Assembly (NCBI GenBank): GCA_963082975.1
Contig: OY720346.1
Location: forward strand, 20,764,720-20,828,719
DNA length: 64,000 bases
Source: Labia minor
Lineage: Eukaryota; Arthropoda; Insecta; Dermaptera; Spongiphoridae
Direction of reading: 5' to 3'
The notes under the pieces were generated by a model. The model did not search any database. It was not told the origin of the DNA and saw nothing but the letters and a program-made list of their open reading frames with translations. Below are positions 11,501 to 21,817 of the stretch, piece by piece (within the stretch, counting starts at the first letter, position 1; every line of letters starts with the position of its first letter). The position numbers and the translations under genes were made by a program.

Positions 11501-14468
11501 TTGAAGGTTCCTGAATCATTTTCACTAAGGTTGAGAAAAATGTCTGTGTGTGTGTGTGTATGTGTGTGTGTATGTGTGTGTGTATGTGTGTGTGTGTGTA
11601 TGTATGTAGACAAGATTACGCAAAAACGGTTTGAGCTAGAATGATGAAATTTGGTACATGGACATTATTCAAAATTCATAGTTTTCTATCAACTTTTGAG
11701 AAATGTAGCTCAACCGGAAGAGGGTCATTACCTACAACGTTTTGATTTTTTTTCCTCTAAAGTGACCGTAAAAATAAAAATATATGTTTGATAATTTTTT
11801 ACATAATTAATAATTGTATAAAACTGCTATATATAGAATTTCAGTTTGATTGAATCGCTGAAAGTACCAGAATTAATTTTTTAGCACTGCAAATCTCACG
11901 CGCCAACACGTGCCATGGTGCCATCAATAAAAAGTCAAACATGCGCTGGTTTAATATTTTTTATTTATAATTTATAATTAATTAAATTTAATTTAAATAT
12001 AATATATTATGTTATTTAATCCAATTCAAATTGCGAGATAGTCGAGTGGAGACACTCCAGCTAATTTAAATTTGAAATTGAGGAGAAAAAGGCAGATCTG
12101 CCATGTAATTTAATATAGGAATATAGGTACATTATTTACACACGATGTATTTTAATTTTTCATAAATTCTAAATATTATTTTCACAATTTTTAAATTTAA
12201 TCTCTAAAACATTGTAATATAAATGGATGAATTTTGAAAGAAAGAAATTAATCCGGAGTGAACGTTAATCCGCCTCTTTCTCACAAAATGCTTTTCATAT
12301 TTCTTTTTAAAAAATAATGTATTACAATTACAATTAAATCTCCTATCGTAGTTTAATATAAATTATAAACCAAGGAGTTCCATAGTTAAATAATTTTAGT
12401 ATTTGAATTTTAAGAAATTTAAATATAAATAAATTTAAATTTTTTAATTATTATATTTGTTATTAATTCTAATTAAATTTAATTTTTAGATATAAATACA
12501 AGTTTCCTATCAAATTTTATAACAAATATGAATTTGGAGTTAAAAGAACCAAATATTGAGATGCCTGATCATGCAGAACTGTATCGGGTAGAATCTCCAG
12601 AACCTGTGTACCATCCTAATACAGTTCATAACATCTTTCGAGTGGATCAAATGAACAGAAATGTATATTATAATGAAAATCATAATAATATTCCAAACAT
12701 GAGTGAAATTTCAATGGGCAATTCAATAATAGAATATAATATTTCAACTTCAAATCTACAGAAAGCATTTGACAAATTGTCAATCAATGAAATAAATTCA
12801 ATAGATTCTCCTAAATTCAATGAAATTAATTTGATTGATTCACCTAAATTCAATGAAATTAATTTGATTGATTCACCTAAAATCAATGAAGTTATTTCAA
12901 TGGATACTCCTAAAAAACGAAGAGGGCGACCAAAAAAACTTTTTGCAAATTTTGAAACATGTATTATTTCCAAGCTCAATCATTATAAAAAAAATAACCA
13001 AATTTTTACCGAATCTGGAGTAATAACTGATAAACAAAATGTGGTTTGTTCAGCATTTAATAAAAAACACAAGGGTATACATTCTCAAAAAAACTCAATT
13101 TCTGATCGAGATCCTATGACCTTGATTTCTGTACCTTCTTCTCAAGAATTGAAAACATTTAGTGTAGAATGTGATTTTGAACAAGAAAAGCCGATTCCAA
13201 AGATAAAATACACCAGAGAAAATATATATGATTTTCAAAAAAGCAATTATAGGTTAGAATTTACATTTCATTTACAATCAATTTCTTAATTATATAATTT
13301 AATTGGCTATGACTATGATAATAATTAATTTATAAAATTTTATCAAATATCTTATTATCTTTTAATATATTTATTATATAAAAAATACTATTCCCTAATT
13401 TGTTATTTTAAATATTTTAGATTTTCTCAACCCTTAAGCGAACCATATACATTACAATTAAACTTTACTGATTTTCCAATTATTCGAAAAAGATTTTCGT
13501 AAGTTTTAAAAATTATTTAATAAAATATAAATAAAATAAAACTTATATAATTTAATTTAATAATATATAATTAACTTTTTTTTTAAATTTATTTCAGAGA
13601 AAAATTCCCACTTTTGATGAACCATTTAAATTGGGATCCCAAAGCTATCAACTTTAATAAATATTTAAAGTCTTATCGATATCAAAATAATTTGGATAAG
13701 CATGTATGCCATAACAAAGAGTTAATTCATCTCTCCACTAATAACTGGAACTGGAACATGTGTTCCACAGACCATCCGTATCCGATGTGTCCAAATAAAT
13801 CACGTAAAATATATATTTATAGGTATATAATTATTAATTGATATTTTTTATATAGTAAATTCAATTTTAAACTATTTTAATATTTTATATATTTATAATT
13901 CCGTTAGCTCGGGACAATTTGAAAATCATATATGGCGCCATTATTACCATCTCCAAATATAGCGCAAATATTGAATAAAACAAATAATTTAATGCCAAAA
14001 GCTTTATATATTAAAACCTTATAGTAAAATAAATAAAAATATATCATTTTGAGCATGTAATGGCAGGCTAACGAAAAACAGTACCACATTTTTGATCTCA
14101 AAGAAAATAATTTTAAATCTAGGATGAAATAAGCAGTTTAGGAAATTACTATCTCAAAAAGAAACTTGCTCTCTTTATTCATTAATTTTTAATATTATAT
14201 ATAGATCACAATAAAAACAGCAAACAATATCAGAAAAATTAATTTAATTGTAAAAAAAGAAATTTCTCTATACTCAATATATTTGACTAAGCAAATTTTG
14301 GAATTAAAATTAAATCAAATTATAGGACTAGAGAGCTATATATATTTATAAAGATTGATATATAATTTTAATGATTTTATTTTTTATTTCAGACTTAGAA
14401 AAAATAGAAAAAATAACTTTATTAAAGAAAAAGAAGCCGAAAAACTTTCAGAATTATTATATGAATAA
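8527..14468 (+). CDS. Unrecognised AT-hook protein, six exons, 421 codons
   Basis: Exons 8527-8551, 9258-9356, 12490-13252, 13421-13498, 13598-13822 and 14393-14468 join with GT-AG sites and consistent phases into one frame ending TAA. I do not recognise the family. Residues about 140-183 are four copies of a 12-residue unit (FNEINLIDSPK type) encoded by a 36-bp minisatellite. These are followed directly by a basic AT-hook (KKRRGRPKK, residues about 183-191), suggesting DNA minor-groove binding and a nuclear location. The C-terminal part is richer in aromatic, Cys and His residues (LNWDPKAINF, NWNWNMCSTDHPYPMC) and ends in a charged tail (FIKEKEAEKLSELLYE). The last junction has an alternative donor at 13804 giving a different C-terminus; I prefer 13823 because its frame is charged and ends cleanly. 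No transcript evidence is available, and the first two small exons are the least certain. Confidence 0.6.
9648..10280. mobile_element. Foldback (long inverted repeat) element D1
   Basis: Terminal arms of about 130 bp run TAATTGTTTACAAACCGGGA... against the reverse complement at 10145-10280. An inner inverted repeat lies around 9860-9965 (CAGTTCGGTTTGGATAT against ATATCCAAACTGAACCG). The right arm is partly duplicated (10030-10140 and 10145-10240). No ORF. It sits in intron 2 of the AT-hook gene. A truncated relative lies at 21165-21420. Confidence 0.75.
10632..11184 (-). mobile_element. Mariner-type element, internally deleted
   Basis: Inverted ends TTAGGTTGTTCGGAAA (left) and its reverse complement (right), both beside TA, are classic mariner termini. 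On the minus strand a decayed transposase N-terminal region is readable: LVCAKFRSANLDVENTERT followed by GRPVETDIDTIK, matching the helix-turn-helix region that ends in GRP. At about 550 bp, against roughly 1.3 kb for a full mariner, it has lost the catalytic domain. Confidence 0.85.
11426..12065 (-). repeat. Family-B element copy B2
   Basis: Reverse-oriented copy with TTTTTACTATCTCGCCAGAG at the left and GTGGAGACACTCCAGCTAA at the right. It has a long (TG)n tract at 11541-11600. It lies in intron 2 of the AT-hook gene. Both ORFs spanning the dinucleotide tract are artefacts of the repeat. Confidence 0.8.
14087..14299 (+). repeat. Duplicated 0.2-kb segment, copy 1
   Basis: About 213 bp (TTTTGATCTCAAAGAAAATA to TTGACTAAGCAAATTTT) recurs at 14966-15188 in the same orientation with scattered mismatches and a few small insertions. 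This copy lies in the last intron of the AT-hook gene. No ORF or terminal motif identifies it. Confidence 0.8.
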
Positions 14469-15360
14469 TCCTATCCATGTATTTGTAATCAACATTTTGT
14501 TTAATTCATTTGATATGTTCAAATTATTATATCTAACTATACTATCTATTTAATTGTTTACGAGTTTCTTACATTTTTGTTTGTAAATTTCTTTTCGATT
14601 GTTTTTTGTAATGATTTATTTTTATATTTTATAAAATTTAAATATTTAATTGATTAGGTTTAATTGTTTTAAAAACAAGTATTGATTTATTATATTAATA
14701 AAAACATATTATTAAAATGTTAAAAAGGGTTTATAGAATAAAACAATAAAAATTCATAAATTTTATACTCGAAAGATTTAATAAAGAAAAAATTGTTATT
14801 CCATATTTTTCTTTTATTAATAGAAGACAACCATTACATTTCTCTTTCAATCATTTAAAGTTTTATAAATTTATTTTTTTATAAAAAAATTAAATTAAAT
14901 AATATTCAAAAACTTATTATAAAAATATATTTTCTCAAATATTAAACTCACTACAGATATACTATCATTTTGATCTCAAAGAAAATAATTTTAACTCTAG
15001 GATGAAATAAGCAGTTTAAGAAATTACTATCTCAAAAAGATACTTGCCCTCTTTATTCATTAATTCTTAATATTATATATACATCACAATAAAAACAGCA
15101 AACAATATCAGAAAAATTAATTTAATTGTAAAAAAAAGAAATTTCTCCATACTCAATATATTTATTTTTTTTGACTAAGCAAATTTTATACAGACTCATA
15201 AATAGGGATGACCTTACCCATATGAACGACAAAAATAGATAATTTTAGATAATTAATTAATTATTGATTTTTATTTAAGATTAAGGAATTATTTACTTAA
15301 GGAAAATAACGGTTTTCTATTGCTTTTATTTCTTTATCTATTTGTTTTTTATCGGGCTTT
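14469..15360. other. Intergenic DNA between the AT-hook gene and Arp2
   Basis: AT-rich; it contains copy 2 of the 0.2-kb duplication and AATAAA-type signals (for example near 14695-14705 and 14740). The last 170 bp lead into the Arp2 promoter region. No coding exon is seen. Confidence 0.5.
14966..15188 (+). repeat. Duplicated 0.2-kb segment, copy 2
   Basis: Direct repeat of 14087-14299, placed between the end of the AT-hook gene and Arp2. Confidence 0.8.
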
Positions 15361-15384
15361 TTGAATGTGGCATTCTCAGGAAGC

Positions 15385-15398
15385 GGCTGTGACGTCAT
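15385..15398. promoter_or_regulatory. CRE/ATF-like palindrome upstream of Arp2
   Basis: GGCTGTGACGTCAT contains the full CRE palindrome TGACGTCA about 105 bp before the Arp2 start codon, inside a locally GC-richer stretch (15360-15460) that is likely promoter or 5' UTR. CREB/ATF bZIP proteins bind TGACGTCA. The same 14-mer occurs in family-A repeats. Function is inferred. Confidence 0.5.
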
Positions 15399-15501
15399 CG
15401 GACCCACCCAACAGGGAGTGCTCCAGGAGACAGTTGCAGGTTACCATATAGATGTTGCCGGTAGAATATTTATTTTTCTAGAAATATTTAAATCATATAA
15501 A

Positions 15502-18500
15502 ATGGATAGTCAAGGACGGAAAGTAATCGTGTGCGATAATGGAACAGGGGTAACTTATCCAATTTATTTCTTTATAATTATTTCAATGTTACATTATCAT
15601 AGGATGACTGACACATTGTAATTGACTTAACCTGTCAGATTTAAACATCAATTGATTTATCATCATAACATTCAATGATTATTAAATCATTAAACTTAAT
15701 TAAAAATAAATCTATTTAAATAAAATTATTTGTTTTAGTTTGTTAAATGTGGGTACGCAGGCTCCAATTTTCCAGCACATATTTTTCCATCGATGGTTGG
15801 AAGACCGATCATTCGAGCAGTCAACAAGATTGGAGATATCGAAGTTAAGGTATAATCAAAAATACAGAATTTATATATAAATAAACTATAAATACTAAAG
15901 GGATTTAAATTAAACTCATATATTTGCTTGATTTTTTATTATAAATATAAATAAAATGATGATTCATAACGATATTACTGAATAGATTCCAACTAATCAT
16001 GAATAACTCATATTTTCATATTTCTGTTTTTTTGTTTTACTTTAATTAATCAAATGGTTTATTATTTATTTAGATTTGAAACTTGTTAAGTTTGATATTT
16101 GACTGAATGAGGGAAGATTTAACACAATGATTAAAAAATGTCGTTAAAGTCAAATATAAAAACTTATTTTCATTTATAACACAAATTTACTAAAAATGCT
16201 ATTGGTGATTTGACAATTCTATAAAAAACTAAATATTTTTAACATTTAAATAAGCTCTAAATTATCAAGAATTATGTATATAATATTTAAATTTATTTAA
16301 ATATTTAATGGTTATTTTATTTTTTAAATTTATATATAATTAAGATGATTTCGTTAAGACATACTATATCAATTATTTATATATTATAATTAATATAGTT
16401 GTTATATTCGAAATATGTTTATTTTTCTAATCGAAATCATCTGATCTTTAATTTATTATAAAAACAAACCACAATCAATTTTTTCTTTCAGGAGGATATG
16501 TATGTCAAAGTAAGCAAGACATCGTACTTGTAAGACCTACTCATTGTTATGTATTTTTTTTATTTCAGTTGGTTTTTTGTTTTGTTGACTATTAGCATGT
16601 TATTTCAATTCCAATCAGTGGTGGTATATTCAACTCTTGAAATAATTAAAAAAAAATTTCGAAATCATAAAATTAATCATTTATTTATTCTACCCCATTG
16701 TTAGTAGTTGGTTGAAAAAGTCTTTTGAAGTATTTTGCATGAGTGTATCGTAAAATATCTAGATAGCATTTGCATGGATGTATATAAAAATTTGTAATAT
16801 TTTTCTCAAAATAAAAAATTAATTGAAATGTATTTTTTTAAATATTTATTTTTTCATGCTGCTAGGGATATGAACATGTTCCTGTAAGTATTTCCCAATT
16901 TAATATGTGATACCAAATCAAATTTATTTTTTGTAAATACACTTTATCAATGTAAATAACACAATTGAAATAATATTTAAACAAATCAAGAATTTCGAAT
17001 TCTCAAATAATACTATTTGTTCTAATATTTATGTGTTTCATTTTTAATTTGTTTTTTAATTTATAATATTTTTATATAGGTTTAATTTAAGTAACAATTT
17101 AATTTATTTTTTAAGTTATATTAAAAATAAGTTTTTGTTAAATTATTGTACTTAATTACAGCCCCTTTACATTTACTTTATTGTTTTTTATTTTATATGA
17201 TAAAATAAATGATTTTTACAGGACTTAATGGTTGGTGACGAAGCGAGCAAATTACGATCAATGCTTGAAGTTAATTATCCTATGGAAAATGGAATTGTCA
17301 GGTAAAACTATAATCACTAATATATGTTTAAATTTGTAAACATGTATATATAAATTATTATTTTCAGAAATTGGGAAGATATGTGTCATGTATGGGATTA
17401 TACATTTGGACCTGAGAAAATGAATATAGATCCTAGGGAATGTAAAATACTTTTGACAGAACCTCCAATGAATCCTACTAAAAATCGAGAAAAAATGATA
17501 GAAGTAAGTATATTTAAAAAATCTTTATTATTATTGATAATATGTTATTAGTTGAAAGAGGCAAAACTATCAATTTTATTTATTTTTATTTTTTAACATG
17601 AACATATTTATATATTATAACAATTGGTTTGTGCACTACTTAAGGTGTTATCCCTTTTTTTATCAAACATAATCCTGAAGATAATCTTTGATTCTAATTC
17701 AAGTTACGCGAGCCCCGTTTATTTCAAAATATAAAACTCTTTTTTTTAAAAATCATTTAATTAGATAATTTAATAAAATAATTCCTAAAAATCATTTATT
17801 ATTTTTCAGGTAATGTTTGAAAAATATGGCTTCAGTGGTGCTTATATAGCAGTACAAGCCGTGCTCACACTTTATGCACAAGGATTGCTTAGCGGCGTGG
17901 TTGTCGACAGTGGAGATGGAGTAACGCACATTTGTCCTGTCTATGAGGAATTTGCTCTCCCTCATCTTACAAGACGCCTTGATATCGCTGGACGGGATAT
18001 TACCCGATATTTAATTAAGGTATTCTTGTCAGAATTTTAATACTTTAATACACATATATTTTATATATATTTTGTTCTTTTAGCTTCTTCTTTTAAGAGG
18101 CTATGCATTTAATCATTCAGCTGATTTTGAAACTGTACGAATTATGAAGGAGAAACTTTGTTACATAGGTTATAATATTGAAACAGAACAAAAATTAGCT
18201 CTTGAGACAACTGTTCTTGTAGAACCCTATACGGTAAGTTTTCAATTTTTATTTTTATAATTAATAATTAATATTTCTAAATATTCAAAAGTAGATTAAT
18301 TTATAATAAACTATTTAATTAACACCAAATGACAAATTCCATATATATTTATATTTTGTAAAAAAATAATTTTTATTAAATTTAATATCACTAGAAATAT
18401 TTATTGATATAATCTTTTTTTTATTTAGTTACCTGATGGAAGAGTAATTAAAGTGGGAGGTGAACGTTTTGAAGCACCTGAGGCACTTTTTCAACCACAT

Positions 18501-19367
18501 CTTATTAATGTGGAAGGGCAAGGTATTGCAGAGCTTGTGTTCAGTACGATTCAAGCAGCAGATATCGACATGCGAAGTGAATTGTACAAACATATTGTGC
18601 TTAGTGGAGGCTCAACAATGTATCCTGGACTCCCAAGTCGTTTAGAACGGGAAATTAAGCAACTATATCTTGAAAGAGTATTGAAAAATGATATCGATAA
18701 ACTTTCAGTAAGTAAAAATATTAACCAAATAAAACATCAAAATTTAATTATTGTTTGTAAACATGAAATATAAATAATTGTTTCATTCTTTTTCCTAATA
18801 TTTTTAATATTTTCGTTTAAATTAAAAGTAATTTAAGGTAATTTACCCTTATAGTAAATTTTTTATTATTAAATAAATCTATTAATCAATTTTTTCTTTA
18901 ATAAAATATTAAATAAACAAAAGTTGACAATATAACTGTATTCTATTTCTCAGTTTCTAGCTTTTATCTTTATTTATCATTTTGATAAAATAATTTAATA
19001 AGTGGATAAACGTTTTAAATTATTAAAAAATATAGACTGTAATTAATAACTAAAAACTCTCTGAATTATTTACTTGATAGAAATTATCTAATGATATATT
19101 ATTTTTTTTAATATTTACTCATTGGATATAAAATTATAACACCAAAAATATTACAAATTGATTGAATTATATATATTAATAAATCCTTTGTTTTTTTAGA
19201 AATTTAAAATCCGTATTGAAGATCCTCCTCGGCGGAAAGATATGGTTTTCATTGGAGGTGCTGTTTTAGCAGAAGTTATGAAAGATCGGGAGACTTTTTG
19301 GATTACACAGCAAGAGTATCAAGAAAAAGGCGTTAATGTGCTCAAGAAACTATCTCGTGCCAGCTAG
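15502..19367 (+). CDS. Arp2: Actin-related protein 2 (Arp2/3 complex subunit)
   Basis: Core exons 15502-15549, 15739-15849, 17222-17301, 17368-17503, 17810-18019, 18084-18233, 18429-18707 and 19200-19367 join in frame into 393 residues, or 399 with one 18-nt microexon (listed separately). Arp2 pairs with Arp3 as the seed of branched actin filaments in the cytoplasm. Actin-fold landmarks are all present: [20 protein letters not shown] (phosphate 1), [17 protein letters not shown] (phosphate 2), [35 protein letters not shown] and [20 protein letters not shown] near the C-terminus. No key residue is missing and the similarity to animal Arp2 is very high throughout. The start codon gives the expected [14 protein letters not shown]-terminus. 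Introns are 66 to about 490 bp except the microexon-bearing one (1.37 kb). Confidence 0.97.
16492..16509 (+). other. Arp2: Arp2 candidate microexon a (18 nt)
   Basis: Bounded by TTTTCTTTCAG and GTAAGCA. It encodes EDMYVK in phase 0, to be inserted between IEVK (exon ending 15849) and DLMVGDEAS (exon starting 17222). Length and phase match microexon b, which suggests the two are alternatives. By alignment with actin, the site is the end of the DNase-I-binding loop in subdomain 2. Splicing is inferred from sequence only. Confidence 0.7.
16866..16883 (+). other. Arp2: Arp2 candidate microexon b (18 nt)
   Basis: Bounded by a TTTTTTCATGCTGCTAG acceptor and a consensus GTAAGTA donor. It encodes GYEHVP in phase 0 at the same insertion point as microexon a. 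Inclusion of either one gives a 399-residue protein. Confidence 0.7.
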
Positions 19368-20448
19368 TGCCTTTTAATATTATTTAAGATTAATTTCAAA
19401 TACTTTTAACCTCTTTTTTTATTTCTCTATTTAAAAAAATGTGACTATTATTTCCTTTTGATCATAATTACATAGCACCTAAACAGTGCGCAAAAGTGTA
19501 AATGATGTGATTTTTCATAAGCAATCAATTCATCGATTTTATTAAACATTTTAAATTATTTTTAAAAATATTTTTTTTTGCAATTAAACTTTAGTAATTT
19601 AAATATTATCTATTATATTTTATATATTATATTAAGTGTTTATAAGTCTTTTTTAAATATTTTTATTTTTATTTGGGGGGTATTGCTAAATACTTTTCTT
19701 TTTTTTTACTAGTCTATATATATATATATCTTCCATTATAATAATTTTTAAACAAAATTCTCCCAATTATGAACATTTTGTCAACAAAATGAACTTTTCA
19801 TCTTGATAGGAAACATTCCATTTTTCTAGCTTTCAAAGACAAAATTGAGGCATAAAAATATAGAAAATTCATTATGATGCCTACTAAATATTTTAAAGTT
19901 TCTAGACATTTTTTTTTGTAAAAAAAATTAAGCTAGAGATCTCGATAATCCTATTCAGTATAAATAAGAAAATGTAAATAATTCTTATCTTCCTGTAAAA
20001 ATGCATTTCTTGCAATATAAAAGGCCAGAAAATTTGCAGGTCAGTTAGGCGTTTATTCAAAATATAAATAAAGGGATAATGGAAATATATTTGTTTATAT
20101 TTCCTTTAAATAAAATTGCACAACTAAAAAGCTATCAAATTTGTATGTCCCTTACATGATCTACTAAATAAATTAATTAAAGAGAAATAAAAGATTTATG
20201 TTAAAATGCATTGTTTTTATTATTTACTTTAAAATACTACCTTATATTATAATATTTTAAAAGTCAAGGTTCAAGTCATGGTGGAAATATAATATAACTA
20301 GTGTAAACCTGCCACATTTTTCTTCAAATGATAACAAAACATTAATGTTTTCCGCATTATAGGCCCAAAAATTGACATGAAAAAATTTTATCAAATCAAA
20401 TTTTTAAGACTTAATATTGTTGACAGATGCTATAGTTATAAAAAAAAT
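19368..20448. other. Arp2 3' UTR and intergenic DNA
   Basis: AT-rich sequence with several AATAAA-like signals and T-rich runs; the Arp2 transcript probably ends in its first few hundred bases. No other gene is visible. Confidence 0.5.
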
Positions 20449-21045
20449 CTGGAGTGTCTCCACTCGACTATCTCGCAATTTGAATTGGATTAAATAATAT
20501 AATATATTTAAATTAAATTTAATTAATTATAAATTAAAATTAATAAATAATATTTAATAAACCAGCGCGTGTTTGGCCCTTTGTTGATGGCACCACGTCA
20601 CGTGCTGGCGCTTGATTTGTTGTGTTAAAAAATTAATTCAGGTACTTTCAGCGATTCAATCAAGCTGAAATTCTATATATAGCAGTTTTAAACAAATTTT
20701 GTTCATGTGAAAAATTATCAAACATATATCTATATTTTTACAGTCAGCTTAAGAGGAAAAAAAAATCAAAACGTTGTAGGTAGAGAAAGAGCTACATATA
20801 TACAATCAAAAGTTAATAGAAAACTACGAATTTTGAATAATTCCCGTATACCAAATTTCATGATTCTAGCTCAAACCGTTTTTGCGTAATCTTTTCTACA
20901 TACATACACACAGACACACAGACATTTTTCTCAACCTTAGTGAAAATGAGGAAATTCAGGAACCTTCAAAACGTATATAAACATCAAAATCTCAACATCG
21001 AAAATTTTCGTGATCGCAATACTATTTATGGCGAGATAGTAAAAA
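20449..21045 (+). repeat. Family-B element copy B3
   Basis: Runs from CTGGAGTGTCTCCACTCGAC to GGCGAGATAGTAAAAA with the usual internal order. The CTTCCGG block is degraded and the (AC)n tract is short. The ORFs over it are repeat translation. Confidence 0.8.
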
Positions 21046-21164
21046 GACGGCGATTATGGCTTCTTAAGAATAAACATAACCTGTACTACCATCAATTGGA
21101 AAAGGGTTCAATTATACCTAGGCCTAAACATAATAATATATTTTCACATTTAAATTAAGTAAGA

Positions 21165-21420
21165 CTACTTTGACCAGCAGAGAGAACCACTAATTTTGGG
21201 GTTTTTCTCAGTTCAGATTGGATATAGAAAAATTAAAAAATTAATTAAATAATTTCCCTATATACAAACCGAACCGAAAATTAGTGAATAAGTGAATAAT
21301 TAATGAATTAGTCAATAAAACATTACTTAATGGCTTCTCTCATTTCTACGTTCATAATCAGCTAATCTGTCAAACTTAAAAAATATTTATTTATCTCAAA
21401 GTATCATCAAAATCCGAGAA
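21165..21420 (+). repeat. Foldback element D2, truncated
   Basis: Matches the centre and part of the right arm of D1: GACCAGCAGAG, the CAGTTC.G.TTGGATAT inverted pair, GTGAATAAGTGAATAATTA and CAATAAAACATTACT. The outer arms are missing. Confidence 0.65.
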
Positions 21421-21482
21421 GTGACATGTTCATTTTTACAACCTGATTAAATATATAGAATTTATTATAAACAATGTTGTAG

Positions 21483-21582
21483 GTAGACCAGATCCATCTA
21501 AAATACCAGCACAAATTGTGATCCGGAATGTAATTTCGTATTATTTGGAAAGGGGTTTTAGAAAATTAATATATCATGCAAG
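21483..21582 (+). other. Possible orphan coding exon
   Basis: A 100-nt open segment lies between TGTTGTAG and a GTAAAA donor. It translates as RPDPSKIPAQIVIRNV then ISYYLERGFRKLIYHAR. Codon composition looks coding and unlike the surrounding AT runs. No partner exon was found on either side, and I do not recognise the peptide. It could be a leftover exon of a lost or disrupted gene. Confidence 0.3.
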
Positions 21583-21817
21583 GTAAAAAATAATACTAAA
21601 ATATTTTATATATAAAAAAATAAATATTTATATTTATAAATTATTTTTATTTGAAATAATATAATAATAAAAATAAAGCTTAAAAGAGACAAGTTAATTT
21701 AATATAATAAAACTAAAAAAAGAAAACTAGTAAATTGATGATTAAAAATTGAATAAATAAATTTATAATTTATTTTCAATTTTAAATTGAATTTAAGCAT
21801 TATGTGTGTGTGATGCT

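Noticed and set aside
11431..11644. ORFs on both strands over the (TG)n/(CA)n tract
   Set aside because: They are translations of a dinucleotide repeat inside family-B copy B2.
12680..12979. 99-codon minus-strand ORF
   Set aside because: Shadow of the repeat-containing exon of the AT-hook gene; its pattern mirrors the 36-bp units.
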